64,000 nucleotides of DNA from the NCBI RefSeq assembly GCF_022669015.1, contig NZ_JAKKSL010000001.1:664059-728058 (forward strand), in the 5' to 3' direction. Below, piece after piece: positions 8,501-17,332 of the stretch. The position numbers and the translations under genes are program-made. Each line of letters opens with the position of its first letter. The first letter of the stretch is position 1. The notes under the pieces were generated by a model. The model did not search any database, was not told the origin of the DNA, and worked only from the letters and a program-made list of their open reading frames with translations. Origin of the DNA: Colwellia maritima (lineage in GTDB: Bacteria > Pseudomonadota > Gammaproteobacteria > Enterobacterales > Alteromonadaceae).

Positions 8501-8992
8501 ATGGACAACGAGTTAAAAGAAAATGTGAGTAGTTTAAAGCGCGGAGAGCAACTTGTTACAACTTATCAAAAAAAGAAAATTAGCAAAACTCCGCCTTATA
8601 TTACAGTAGGTAATGGGCTTTCAACAACAAAATTCTCTGAGGAAGTAGTAGTTGATGCTTTTAAAGTGTTCAGTGAATTATCAAAAGCTCAACAAGACTT
8701 ATTTGTTGATTTAAAAGATATTCTAGTAGCTCAAAGTATGCACAATCACTATAACAAACGAAAAGTCGAAAATCCAAATCTAATTATCTTAGACAGGAGC
8801 AGGAGTAACTTAGTGCATCAAAACATAAAAACTAAGATGAGCCAAAATCGAAATAGAAAAATGCTTGAGACCAAAGGCATTTTGAAACAAATTAAACCAG
8901 GGATTTATATGCTTAACCCATACATTTTTATTCCTCATAACGACTTTCAAGAAGTTGTAAGCATCTGGAAAGAACTATCATCAAAATCATAA
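8501..8992 (+). CDS. RepL-like winged-helix protein B, paralogue of the divergent neighbour
   Basis: 163 residues, starting at ATG 8501 after the strong ribosome site GGAGGG at 8492-8497. Layout matches the divergent protein A: a charged N-terminus, then PPYITVGNGLSTTKFSEE, a helical core (VFSELSKAQQDLFVDLKDIL) and a C-terminal winged-helix ending MLETKGILKQIKPGIYMLNP then YIFIPHNDF. The 'GILKqikpGiYMLNPyiFI' block is the part most like RepL plasmid initiators. The two paralogues back to back may be an initiator and a competing regulator. Function unproven. Confidence 0.5.
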   Translation: MDNELKENVSSLKRGEQLVTTYQKKKISKTPPYITVGNGLSTTKFSEEVVVDAFKVFSELSKAQQDLFVDLKDILVAQSMHNHYNKRKVENPNLIILDRSRSNLVHQNIKTKMSQNRNRKMLETKGILKQIKPGIYMLNPYIFIPHNDFQEVVSIWKELSSKS

Positions 8993-9087
8993 CCCTACTA
9001 ATTACATATTATACAAGATAGTAATCATGCATTTAATACAGGACTAAGAGATACCCCGCAGTAGTTATAAGAGCCGCTAACGATAAT

Positions 9088-9234
9088 CAATAGGAAACAG
9101 TAGTTTTGGGTCTGCTAAGCGTGTATCAGCTTAACTACGTGTATGTGTGGTGCTATCAATATTATTACCTACTTTACCCATAGCTACTGATACTCAATAA
9201 CCAATAGGAAACTGTAGTTTTGGGTCTGCTGAAC
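9088..9234 (+). repeat. 33-bp imperfect direct repeat pair
   Basis: Two copies at 9088-9120 and 9202-9234 share 30 of 33 bases, including the block TAGTTTTGGGTCTGCT. They lie 81 bases apart downstream of RepL-like protein B and upstream of the IS21 element. The rest of 8993-9393 contains shorter TAGCTA/CAGTAG-like repetitions but no gene. Possible iterons or partition site of the element. Confidence 0.6.
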
Positions 9235-9484
9235 AATAACCATAAGAATATCTTTAGATAAGCTGATAACCAGTAGCTAACTATCAGTAGTTAGTATCAA
9301 TGATTACCTATCATCAAATCTACGGGTAAATATGGGGCTTAAGCTTGTTGTGTGAGTTGTCACTCAATACACTAGTAGATTTGCTTCTAGTAATATTAGG
9401 CGACAATTAGCTTGGCCGGTTCACGACAATTAGCTTGTCTGGTTTTGGTACACTTCAGATATATCAAATTCAACAGAGAAAGAT

Positions 9485-10975
9485 ATGTCTGGAAAACCCA
9501 TAACCAAACAACAGGTTAATTTATATATGTCTTATCGTAAGGACCATAAACAAACAACAGCTGCCGCCCAAGCGGGGATGTCAGAGCGCACAGCCAGTCG
9601 CATTGATACAGGGCAACATTCAACAACAAAGCAACCTAGAGCATATCGAACCCGAAAAGATCCCCTTGATGGTGCCTTTGAACTACATCTTATTCCACTA
9701 CTTAAAGCAGATCCTAAGCTTCAACCTGTAACGTTATTAGATCAGCTAGATAACGTTATGCCGGGTAAGTTCGGCCGTAACCATTTACGCACGTTGCAAC
9801 GTCGAGTCAAAAAATGGCTAGCCACTGAAGGGCCAGATCAAGAAGTCATCTTTCGTCAAAAGTATATGCCAGGATTTATGGGGATATCGGATTACACCTG
9901 GATGAATAAGCTCAATATTAGCATTGCCGGTGAAGCCTTTGAGCATAAACTTTTTCATTACAAGTTAGTGTTTAGTGGTTGGTCGTATGCTCAGGTTGTC
10001 TTTAGTGGAGAAAGCTTTGAGTCACTTTCCACAGGCTTACAAAATGCTTTTTGGCGCAGTGGTGGCGTACCACAGACACATCGAACGGATAGCTTAAGTG
10101 CCGCATTCAATAACCATTATGAACAAGAAACCTTAACCGAACGTTATCAAAAACTATGCAAACATTATGGCGTTATAGCGACTCGCAATAATAAAGGTGT
10201 GGCGCATGAAAATGGTGCGATTGAAGTGGCTCATAGCCATTTAAAACAAAAAGTAGATCAGCAATTGCGTTTACGCGGTAGTCGTGACTTCGCGACAATT
10301 ACCGAGTATCAATCGTTTGTAGATCTAATTGTCGCCAAAATCAATCGTCAATGTAAAACACGCTTTGATGAGGAGCGCAAGCACTTAACCGCGCTACCAA
10401 AACGCCGTACTAACGATTTTAGTGAGCAATATGTTAAGGTCACATCCAGTAGCACTATCAGCATCAAACGAGTGACATATACCGTACCTTCCAGGCTTAT
10501 TGGTCATCGTTTACTGGTTCATATTTATGATACCCGGCTCGCTTTATTTCTTGGTCATGAAGAGACTTTATCACTGCCCAGAATTTATGCCCAAGGGCAC
10601 CGAGCACGCGCGGTAGACTATAAACATGTGATCCACTCACTGGCGAAAAAGCCCAATGCCTTCAAATATTCACAGTTACGAGAAGACTTAATACCAGAAG
10701 GTGATTTCAGTTTATTGTGGCAGCAGTTAACCGCGCAGCACGTTAGTGACAAAGACTGCCGATATATGGTTGATCTATTATTACTCGCTCATAACTATCA
10801 TTGCGAAGACGCCCTTGGCCGCTATGTACTGAAAAACCATGAGCAAGGCAAACGTATATCGATTGATATGTGTCGTAAATTGTTTGGCCCTAGTATGGTT
10901 ACAGTACCTAATATTGTCAGCCATCAACATCACATAAGTGATTATGATAGCTTGCTTGGAGGTATGCATGGCTAA
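9485..10975 (+). CDS. istA: IS21-family transposase IstA
   Basis: 496 residues. An N-terminal helix-turn-helix region (TTAAAQAGMSERTASRID) is followed by an integrase-core DDE domain: the first Asp in MGISDYTWMN, the second in QTHRTDSLSAAF and the Glu in ENGAIEVAHSHLK. A C-terminal beta-barrel region follows (SIKRVTYTVPSRLIGHRLLV). The length is normal for IstA. It overlaps istB by 8 bases, the usual translational coupling. The frame is intact. Confidence 0.95.
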   Translation: MSGKPITKQQVNLYMSYRKDHKQTTAAAQAGMSERTASRIDTGQHSTTKQPRAYRTRKDPLDGAFELHLIPLLKADPKLQPVTLLDQLDNVMPGKFGRNHLRTLQRRVKKWLATEGPDQEVIFRQKYMPGFMGISDYTWMNKLNISIAGEAFEHKLFHYKLVFSGWSYAQVVFSGESFESLSTGLQNAFWRSGGVPQTHRTDSLSAAFNNHYEQETLTERYQKLCKHYGVIATRNNKGVAHENGAIEVAHSHLKQKVDQQLRLRGSRDFATITEYQSFVDLIVAKINRQCKTRFDEERKHLTALPKRRTNDFSEQYVKVTSSSTISIKRVTYTVPSRLIGHRLLVHIYDTRLALFLGHEETLSLPRIYAQGHRARAVDYKHVIHSLAKKPNAFKYSQLREDLIPEGDFSLLWQQLTAQHVSDKDCRYMVDLLLLAHNYHCEDALGRYVLKNHEQGKRISIDMCRKLFGPSMVTVPNIVSHQHHISDYDSLLGGMHG

Positions 10976-11735
10976 CATTCAAAGCTTACCAATATTGTTG
11001 AAAGAGCTGCGCTTAAGTGCGATAGCCAAAGAATGGGAAGTTATCGCTCAAAAGGCCGTGTCAGAGCAATGGGAGCCTGAGTTGTTTCTTGCTGAGTTAT
11101 GCGAACTTGAAGCGAATCATCGCCATGAGAGTCGCTTAAAGCGGCTTCTTAAAGAGAGTAAATTACCCGTAGGTAAGCAGCTTCATCAATATGATTTTGA
11201 CGAAATCGAAGGGGTAACATCGCTACAAATCAAACAAAAAACGAATCAAATAGATTGGGTTAGACAAGGTCATAATGTATTACTGTTTGGGGCAAGTGGC
11301 TTAGGGAAAACTCACTTAGCGTGTGCGATAGGTTACTCATTACTGGAAAAGTCGGTGCGAGTTAAGTTCAGTACTAGCACGACGATAGTACAAGAATTAC
11401 AACGTGCTAAAGAAACACTAGGTTTGAATGATGCCTTAAGAAAACTCGATAAATATGAGCTATTGATCTTGGATGATATTGGCTATGTGAAGAAGAATGA
11501 TAGTGAAAGTCAGGTATTATTTGAATTGATTGCTCATCGATATGAACGAGGCAGTATGTTGATCACATCAAATCAAGCTTTCAGTGAGTGGGATAGTATA
11601 TTCGGTGACAACATGATGACTGTTGCAGCTATAGACCGACTTGTACATCACAGTGATATCTACCAAATACAAGGAGAAAGCTACCGTAAAAAACAAGCAA
11701 TGAAAATAAACTCAAATACCGCCCAAGTTAATTGA
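10968..11735 (+). CDS. istB: IS21-family helper ATPase IstB
   Basis: 255 residues from ATG 10968, preceded by GGAGGT at 10958-10963; the longer in-frame start at 10938 is inside istA and unlikely. AAA+ DnaC-like ATPase with Walker A GASGLGKTH and Walker B LLILDDIGY. It also has the N-terminal IstB helical region and a C-terminal RLVHHSDIYQIQGESYRKK block typical of IstB. It controls target choice and stimulates IstA. Intact. Confidence 0.95.
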   Translation: MANIQSLPILLKELRLSAIAKEWEVIAQKAVSEQWEPELFLAELCELEANHRHESRLKRLLKESKLPVGKQLHQYDFDEIEGVTSLQIKQKTNQIDWVRQGHNVLLFGASGLGKTHLACAIGYSLLEKSVRVKFSTSTTIVQELQRAKETLGLNDALRKLDKYELLILDDIGYVKKNDSESQVLFELIAHRYERGSMLITSNQAFSEWDSIFGDNMMTVAAIDRLVHHSDIYQIQGESYRKKQAMKINSNTAQVN

Positions 11736-11773
11736 CGCCGACCGGACAAGTTAGTTGACGTCTAATATAGTAA

Positions 11774-12398
11774 TCCATTCTTTCGATATATCCGTAGTTA
11801 TGTATACCGTTAGCAGCTGATATACAGAGTAGTAAGTATAAGTTTTTTATTTTTATTCATTAGCATTTGGCTTTTTTAACACTGTACCTTACGCATCCAT
11901 TTCACAGAACATTTCGCTTCACTACAATACTCATTACGTTCACTTGCTGCGCAAGCTCACTTATTCGTATTTTTGTTTGCTCAATTTCTGCTCATGGTGC
12001 GACGGTCAGTGTTAAGAGTTTACGGGTGAGTGGTGGATATTGTACGTAGTTATGAGTACAGCCTTGGATGATCACTGTAGGTACTTATTTGAACTAGGGG
12101 ATCTATGGTATTACCAAACATAACTATGTGTCTAGTTTCATTACAAGCCAATCTGTAGTGTAATTTGGTGCAGATATTAGCATTGTATATAAGCCGCTAT
12201 GTCATACATTGCTAAAGCATAAAGTGGTCTATGCCCATACTAATATTGAGCTTGTAATAAGAACCAGATAAAGCATTTATTTTAATGATTTACATCAACT
12301 TAAGTACGAATCCATTATACTTATTACTTTTATTTAGGCAGAATATATCATTAGTTCTAATTATGGAACTAATTTGAAGCAGACTAAGGAATGTATGT
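11774..12398. other. non-coding stretch between IS21 and the lipoprotein operon
   Basis: No supported gene. A 60-residue frame at 11867-12049 has no homology features I recognise and unusual composition. The promoter of the downstream operon must lie in the last 100 bases before 12399; an AAGGA ribosome site precedes the start at 12386-12390. Confidence 0.45.
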
Positions 12399-13361
12399 AT
12401 GAATAAACTCTTAATAATATCTTCTGTATTACTCTTTACGGGGTGCGCAACCGTAAAAGATTCAAGTGTAAGCAATACAGAGAATAATAACTCTGCTGTA
12501 AGCAAGACGTTACAACAGGAAGTTATCAATAAAAAATATTTAAAGCGTAAAGTGGCTATCGGTCGTTTTACTAATGAAACTAAGTATGGTCAAAGTTTTT
12601 TCGTTGACAAAAATAATGACCGAATTGGTAAGCAGGCGATGGATATCCTATCTGCTAAATTGTTTGATACTGAGCGTTTCATTATGCTTGAGCGAGCAGA
12701 TTTAGCACAAATAGAAAAAGAATTATCGATGGGTGAGACTTCTAGCATGAAAAATGCGGCTGACTTTTTGATTGTTGGGTCTATTTCTGAGTTTGGGCGT
12801 AAGAATACAAGTAATGTTGGTGTTTTCTCGAGAGTAAAAAAACAGGAAGCAAATGCTACAGTTCATATCCGATTGATTGATGTGTCGTCAGGTCAAATAA
12901 TTTATTCGGAGTCAGGTAAAGGTGTAGCCTTCTCAGAGGCAGGGACTGTCATGGGGGTTGGGGATAAAGTCGGTTACGATAGCTCTTTGAACGATAAAGT
13001 ACTTGATGCTGCGATTACTGACTTGGCTTCTAATGTAATAGAGAACATGTTAGATAAGCCTTGGCGTTCATATGTATTATCAGAGGACGAAGGTAACCTT
13101 ATTATTTCTGGTGGTAAGTCTCAGAATATTTCGCAGGGCTCTAAGTTCACTGTGTATAAGTCAGGAAAGAAAGTTAAAAATCCTCAAACAGGCATGTATA
13201 TAACTTTACCAGGGAAATCCATTGGTGACATCGAAGTGTTAATGTCTATGGGAGATACCCCCCAAAGTGAAGTTTCCATAGCAGAGGTAGTTTCTGGTGA
13301 TTTTAGTGAGTATGTTACTTCTGGTGATTTCACATCACTCTACATTCAAGAAAGTAAATAA
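12399..13361 (+). CDS. CsgG-family outer-membrane lipoprotein
   Basis: 320 residues with a lipoprotein signal peptide (MNKLLIISSVLLFTGC; lipobox cysteine at residue 16). A CsgG/LpoB-like domain follows: KRKVAIGRFTNETKYGQSFF, then DILSAKLFDTERFIMLERAD and ADFLIVGSISEFGR, with VHIRLIDVSSGQIIYSESG after it. The C-terminal part (~200-320) adds a beta-rich extension (GNLIISGGKSQNISQGSKFTVYKS). It is the first gene of a four-gene operon in which every product is a predicted lipoprotein. The CsgG-DUF4810-DUF799 set is known in other Proteobacteria, where it is thought to form a periplasmic/outer membrane assembly; its role is not defined. It is cargo of the element. Confidence 0.87.
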   Translation: MNKLLIISSVLLFTGCATVKDSSVSNTENNNSAVSKTLQQEVINKKYLKRKVAIGRFTNETKYGQSFFVDKNNDRIGKQAMDILSAKLFDTERFIMLERADLAQIEKELSMGETSSMKNAADFLIVGSISEFGRKNTSNVGVFSRVKKQEANATVHIRLIDVSSGQIIYSESGKGVAFSEAGTVMGVGDKVGYDSSLNDKVLDAAITDLASNVIENMLDKPWRSYVLSEDEGNLIISGGKSQNISQGSKFTVYKSGKKVKNPQTGMYITLPGKSIGDIEVLMSMGDTPQSEVSIAEVVSGDFSEYVTSGDFTSLYIQESK

Positions 13362-13372
13362 AGGATTATTGT

Positions 13373-13678
13373 ATGAAAATTTTAAAATTCTCTTTAGCTC
13401 TTCTATTGGCTTCTACTCTTTTGGCCTGTGGTTATACCGAAGGTGTTCGTAGCTCAGAACAGTCTTCTTTTGTCTATTTTACGGGTAACGCACAAGGTGT
13501 TTCTGCTACCGTAGGGGGTGGAGAACCCTTTGTAGTTAATAAGTTAGGTGAGCGTAATGTATATAAGGTCGCATCAGGCAAGCAGCGAGTTGTTGTTCGT
13601 AAGGCAGGTGTTATCGTTGTAGATAGGATTGTGCTACTGGGTGATGGTCAGTCTAAAGAATTTAATATCTCACAATAG
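13373..13678 (+). CDS. small lipoprotein with PEGA-like beta domain
   Basis: 101 residues, with signal peptide and lipobox (LLASTLLACGYTE). The mature part (SFVYFTGNAQGVSATVGGGE, then KVASGKQRVVVRKAGVIVVD) reads as a single small beta-sandwich similar to PEGA-type repeats found in surface lipoproteins. It starts 11 bases after the CsgG-family gene with AAAGGA before the ATG. It is an extra member compared with the usual three-gene CsgG/DUF4810/DUF799 operon. No function can be assigned; the PEGA resemblance is by eye. Confidence 0.65.
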   Translation: MKILKFSLALLLASTLLACGYTEGVRSSEQSSFVYFTGNAQGVSATVGGGEPFVVNKLGERNVYKVASGKQRVVVRKAGVIVVDRIVLLGDGQSKEFNISQ

Positions 13679-13694
13679 AGATAAAGGAGAAATA

Positions 13695-14063
13695 ATGAAA
13701 ACTAAATTATTGATGGTTGTGTGTGCAGCTTTACTAGCTACAGGCTGTGCCAATAAAGTTAAGCCAATGTATGAATACGGGGAGTATTCTGAAACATTCT
13801 ATACTATGAAAAGAGATGTGGGAGAAAACTCTTTGAAAGAATGGAAAGTAACATTAGAGGATGTTATTCAGCGTTCAGGTGAACAAAGTCTTAGAGTTCC
13901 TCCGGGAGTGTATGCCAATTTAGGTTATCTTTATTTAAAGGTAAATGATTCAAGGACTGCAATTAGCTATTTTGAGCTAGAAAAGAGTATATACCCTGAA
14001 TCTGTTATATTTATGAATAATTTGATTAGTAAAATTAAAGTGCAGGGAAGTGATGATGATTAA
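13695..14063 (+). CDS. DUF4810-family lipoprotein
   Basis: 122 residues from ATG 13695 (AAAGGAGA ribosome site at 13684-13691); an in-frame start at 13629 would overlap the previous gene and lose the signal peptide. Lipobox ALLATGCAN. The body has YEYGEYSETFYTMKRDVGE and the tetratricopeptide-like PPGVYANLGYLYLKVNDSR then TAISYFELEKSIYPES, which identify DUF4810. It acts with the CsgG-like and DUF799 lipoproteins encoded on each side, by analogy to the conserved gene trio. Confidence 0.85.
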   Translation: MKTKLLMVVCAALLATGCANKVKPMYEYGEYSETFYTMKRDVGENSLKEWKVTLEDVIQRSGEQSLRVPPGVYANLGYLYLKVNDSRTAISYFELEKSIYPESVIFMNNLISKIKVQGSDDD

Positions 14064-14757
14064 CAAGATAAAAATAGCATTGGTTACTTTGATTGTTGTT
14101 ATGGTGTCTGGTTGTGTGAGCCCCCCAAAAAAGTTACCTAAAATTGAAGTATTCCCAGAAATGTACAATGAGAAACCTCGTTCATTATTGATCATGCCTC
14201 CGATCAATTTAAGTACAGCTGCTGATGCTAAAGATTATTATGCTACAACGATAGAGATGCCTATCGCATTTAAGGGGTACTATACTTTTCCGTATGAGCT
14301 AGTTTCTGAAATATTAAAACAAGAAGGTGTTTATGATACAGAGCTAGTTTACGATATGCCTTTGGATAAATTTCATGAGTATTTTGGGGCAGATGCTGTT
14401 TTATTCACCCAGATTGTAAAATGGGACATTAACTATATGGTTTTTACTTCATACCTAACTGTATCAATTGAGTTTGAAATAAAGTCAACGAAGACATCTA
14501 AGACGTTATGGGAATCTAGTGGAGATGTAAGGATTGACCTGAGCGGTGGTGATGGAGGAGGAAGTCCGTTAGGGGCAGTTGTAAGCTTAATTTCTACAGC
14601 AATTCAATCAGCGGTAGCTGATTACACTGAATATGCAAGACAAGCTAATTATCGCTTTGTTAGTCCAATTCCTTTTGGTCCATACCATCCGTTATACCTT
14701 AAAGATCAACAAACATTAGTTTGTCCAGAAGGTGCTGCTCCAAAGACTACAACCTAA
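14050..14757 (+). CDS. DUF799-family lipoprotein (GNA1162-like)
   Basis: 235 residues. Start is one of the tandem ATGs at 14050-14058, overlapping the end of the DUF4810 gene, so translation is coupled. Lipobox VVMVSGCVSPP. The sequence matches the neisserial GNA1162/DUF799 family: PRSLLIMPPINLSTAADAKD, EMPIAFKGYYTFPYELVSEI, FGADAVLFTQIVKWDI. Its fold is related to TolB-N/CsgG-like periplasmic domains. Last gene of the operon. Confidence 0.88.
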   Translation: MMMINKIKIALVTLIVVMVSGCVSPPKKLPKIEVFPEMYNEKPRSLLIMPPINLSTAADAKDYYATTIEMPIAFKGYYTFPYELVSEILKQEGVYDTELVYDMPLDKFHEYFGADAVLFTQIVKWDINYMVFTSYLTVSIEFEIKSTKTSKTLWESSGDVRIDLSGGDGGGSPLGAVVSLISTAIQSAVADYTEYARQANYRFVSPIPFGPYHPLYLKDQQTLVCPEGAAPKTTT

Positions 14758-15743
14758 TCCATATGCAAAAAATGGTTATTTAGAAATTTGTCCTATAAAA
14801 GTGGATGAATGATAACCCCAAAATAATGAAGGAATCATGCGATTTTTTATAATAGTTAGTGGATACTAGGTATATTTCTACTAACTATTATATTCTTAGG
14901 GTATCACTTTAAGTCTTTTTTGTTGGCTGAAAGGACTATCTATTAAGATGATTTTCTGTCTAAATATCGTTCTACGTGGTAGTAGTTTTCCTTTTCAAAC
15001 TAAGCCGTAACTTCCGACTTATGGCTAATTGAAGTCATAAAGCATTCCTTGACGGTAATGTATGCAAAGTCGGTTATGCGGGTATTAAAGTCGAAATAAT
15101 AAAGGCCGGCTATCAAATAATAATTACGATTAATCCAAAATTATTAAGTGGTAATCAACGGTTACTCCTGCCCTTGTTTTGTTATCTACTCAGGAAGAAC
15201 ATGTGGGCGTTATAGCAACCACTGACTTGATTACTAACACAGAATAAAGCTAAGAAATATACTCATAGTTATTATGAAATCTCACAAATTTAAACTTTAT
15301 ATAACGGCTAATTAGGCACATTCCCAATTAAGTGCATAACCATACACAGACCGCTATGTAAAAGTATGTCTGCATTTTTTACCACACAAGTACTTCCTTT
15401 AAGCCACATAGGTGGTTCACCATCCCCCCGTAGTTTTATATAAGCTGATAGTAAAATAGTGTTAAGTACAACTAAAAGTCATATCTACTGGTTTTTATGA
15501 GTACATACACCTACACATAACTATTGAGCAGTAGATACAAAAAAGCACCAAACTTTACGAGTGGTGCTGTTTGATATTTAACACTTTGGATTATTGCTTT
15601 TTAATCTATTAAGGTAATCAGTCCACCCTTGTATCATTTAAATGAGTTTCTTCGCTCTTTTAGCTCTGACAGAATGATACTTACCTTCTTTCTTTAGATT
15701 AAATAAGCATAAGAACAATGTTCAATATATTTTATATTTAAAT
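14758..15743. other. non-coding right flank of the element
   Basis: Nearly 1 kb without a supported frame. It includes a minus-strand terminator-like hairpin at 15539-15568 but no gene pointing into it, suggesting that a minus-strand gene has been lost or degraded here. No tRNA or CRISPR was seen. Confidence 0.5.
15539..15568 (-). terminator. orphan terminator-like hairpin, minus orientation
   Basis: AGCACCA at 15544-15550 pairs with TGGTGCT at 15562-15568, next to an A-run at 15539-15544, which reads as a T-run on the minus strand. No minus-strand gene ends here now. Confidence 0.55.
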
Positions 15744-15782
15744 ACCTAAAGTCTATAAATGTGTGACCTATGTGGTGACCTA
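15744..15782 (+). repeat. right copy of element-end direct repeat (GTGACC repeat)
   Basis: GTGACCTATGTGGTGACCTA at 15763-15782, with ACCTAAA at 15744, matches the left copy at 5519-5558 (17/20 in the core). It lies 82 bases inside the point where the ammonia-lyase gene resumes. Together the two copies bracket the whole insertion. Confidence 0.6.
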
Positions 15783-15863
15783 AACAAAAATAAAGAAACA
15801 ATTAAGCATAAAGTTAAATAATGAAACCTATATTTGACAAGGGCTACAAGCTAATTTTATTAT

Positions 15864-17332
15864 CTTTGTCTGATAACACCTTCTTGCATGGTTGAAGCAG
15901 GAGACTTTAGACAGCGCATCGACTCGGGCGTGAAGTTTTTAGAAAAAATATTAAGTGAAGAAGGGCACATATACGGAGTAACCACAGGTTATGGTGATTC
16001 TGTTATGTTTGAAGTACCTTATGATCTGATTGAAGAATTACCTATGCACCTGACACGCTTTCATGGTTGTGGCCTAGGTGAATTTTTTACACCTGAACAA
16101 TCTCGCGCTATTTTAGCCGCTCGACTAGCCTCCTTAACTCGCGGTTATTCAGGAGTCAGTTGGAATTTATTAGACCTATTAGTTGAATTGCTTAACCGTA
16201 ATATTTTACCGGTTATCCCACAAGAAGGCTCGGTAGGAGCAAGCGGTGATCTAACTCCTTTGTCATATGTTTCGGCACACTGATTGGTGAACGTGATACT
16301 TATTATAAAGGTGAAATTGTACTTGCAGCTAAAGCGTTTGAACAAGAAGGTTTAACGCCAATTAAGCTACGCCCAAAAGAAGGCTTAGCTATCATGAATG
16401 GTACAGCTGTGATGACTGCACTGGCCTGTACAGCTTATAAACGTGCAGAATACTCGACTAAATTAATGGCGAGAATTACCGCGTTATCAAGTTTAGCCTT
16501 AAAAGGTAATAGTAATCATTTTGATGATATTCTATTTAGTGTGAAACCTCACCCTGGGCAAAATCAAATTGCTAAGTGGATTCAAGGTGATTTGAATCAT
16601 CATGAACATCCAAGAAACTCACATCGCTTACAAGACAGATATTCAATTCGTTGTGCACCGCATGTTATCGGGGTTTTAGCCGACAGCCTACCTTGGCTGA
16701 GAAGTATGATTGAAAATGAATTAAACAGTGCTAACGACAATCCGATTATTGATGGCATTGGTGAACATATCCTCCATGGCGGGCATTTTTATGGTGGTCA
16801 TATTGCCATGGCAATGGACTCAATGAAAAACTGTGTGGCTAATTTAGCTGATTTAGCGGATAGACAAATAGCGACCTTGGTTGATATTAAAATGAATAAT
16901 GGTTTGCCACCTAACTTAACCGCATCACAAGGAGGAAGAAGGCACATTAATCATGGTTTTAAAGCGATTCAAATTGGCTGTTCTGCATGGACGGCAGAAG
17001 CATTAAAGTTAACGATGCCTGCAAGTGTTTTTTCGCGCTCAACTGAATGTCATAATCAAGACAAAGTAAGTATGGGTACTATCGCGGCTAGAGATTGTTT
17101 AAGAATATTGCAATTAACAGAACAAGTATTAGCGGCAACGTTATTAGCCGCAGTGCAAGGTATCCGTATCAGAATACTCAATGCTGAACTTTGTCGTGAT
17201 TCATTAACCCAAGAGGTTCAGTGTATGATTGATGACATAGCAAGCTTTTTTGATTTGTTAGAAGAAGATCGCCCAACCGACATGATTTTACGTCAAACAA
17301 TTGATTATATTCAGAACGAACGCGGACTCTTT
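15864..17332 (+). pseudogene. HAL/PAL/TAL-family ammonia-lyase, 3' part after the insertion
   Basis: This resumes the enzyme begun at 5296. From 15864 the frame reads LSLSDNTFLH, shifts at ~15890, then VEAGDFRQRIDSG. The active-site tyrosine lies in YGVTTGYGDS, and the MIO cofactor comes from Ala-Ser-Gly in VGASGDLTPLSY (about 16239-16247). A second shift at ~16275 leads to LIGERDTYYKGEIVLAAKAF and the rest of the lyase, including SRSTECHNQDKVSMGT. It deaminates an aromatic amino acid to an aryl acrylate, a plausible aryl polyene starter. No stop separates it from the thioesterase that follows. The gene cannot make active enzyme while the element is inserted. Confidence 0.85.

Larger units (their letters stand above)
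9394..11767 (+). mobile_element. IS21-family insertion sequence with target duplication
   Basis: Carries istA and istB. The ends are related inverted repeats: the left end TATTAGGCGACAATTAGCTT matches the reverse complement of the right end, TATTAGACGTCAACTAACTT, in 16 of 20 positions. Each end has a second internal copy of the CGNCAANTANCTTG unit, the multiple terminal repeat layout typical of IS21. TAGTAA flanks both sides directly (9388-9393 and 11768-11773), consistent with a target-site duplication. The reading frames are intact and the ends are preserved, so this is probably a recent, possibly active, insertion. Confidence 0.88.

Noticed and set aside
11867-12049. Small 60-residue ORF after IS21
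   Set aside because: No ribosome site, odd composition and no family resemblance; treated as chance.
13629-13694. Extended N-terminus of the DUF4810 protein
   Set aside because: It overlaps the previous gene and would bury the lipoprotein signal that starts at 13695 after a good ribosome site.
5399-15863. tRNA-targeted genomic island
   Set aside because: No tRNA-like sequence was seen at either end; the ends lie in HAL coding sequence and a tesB fragment.
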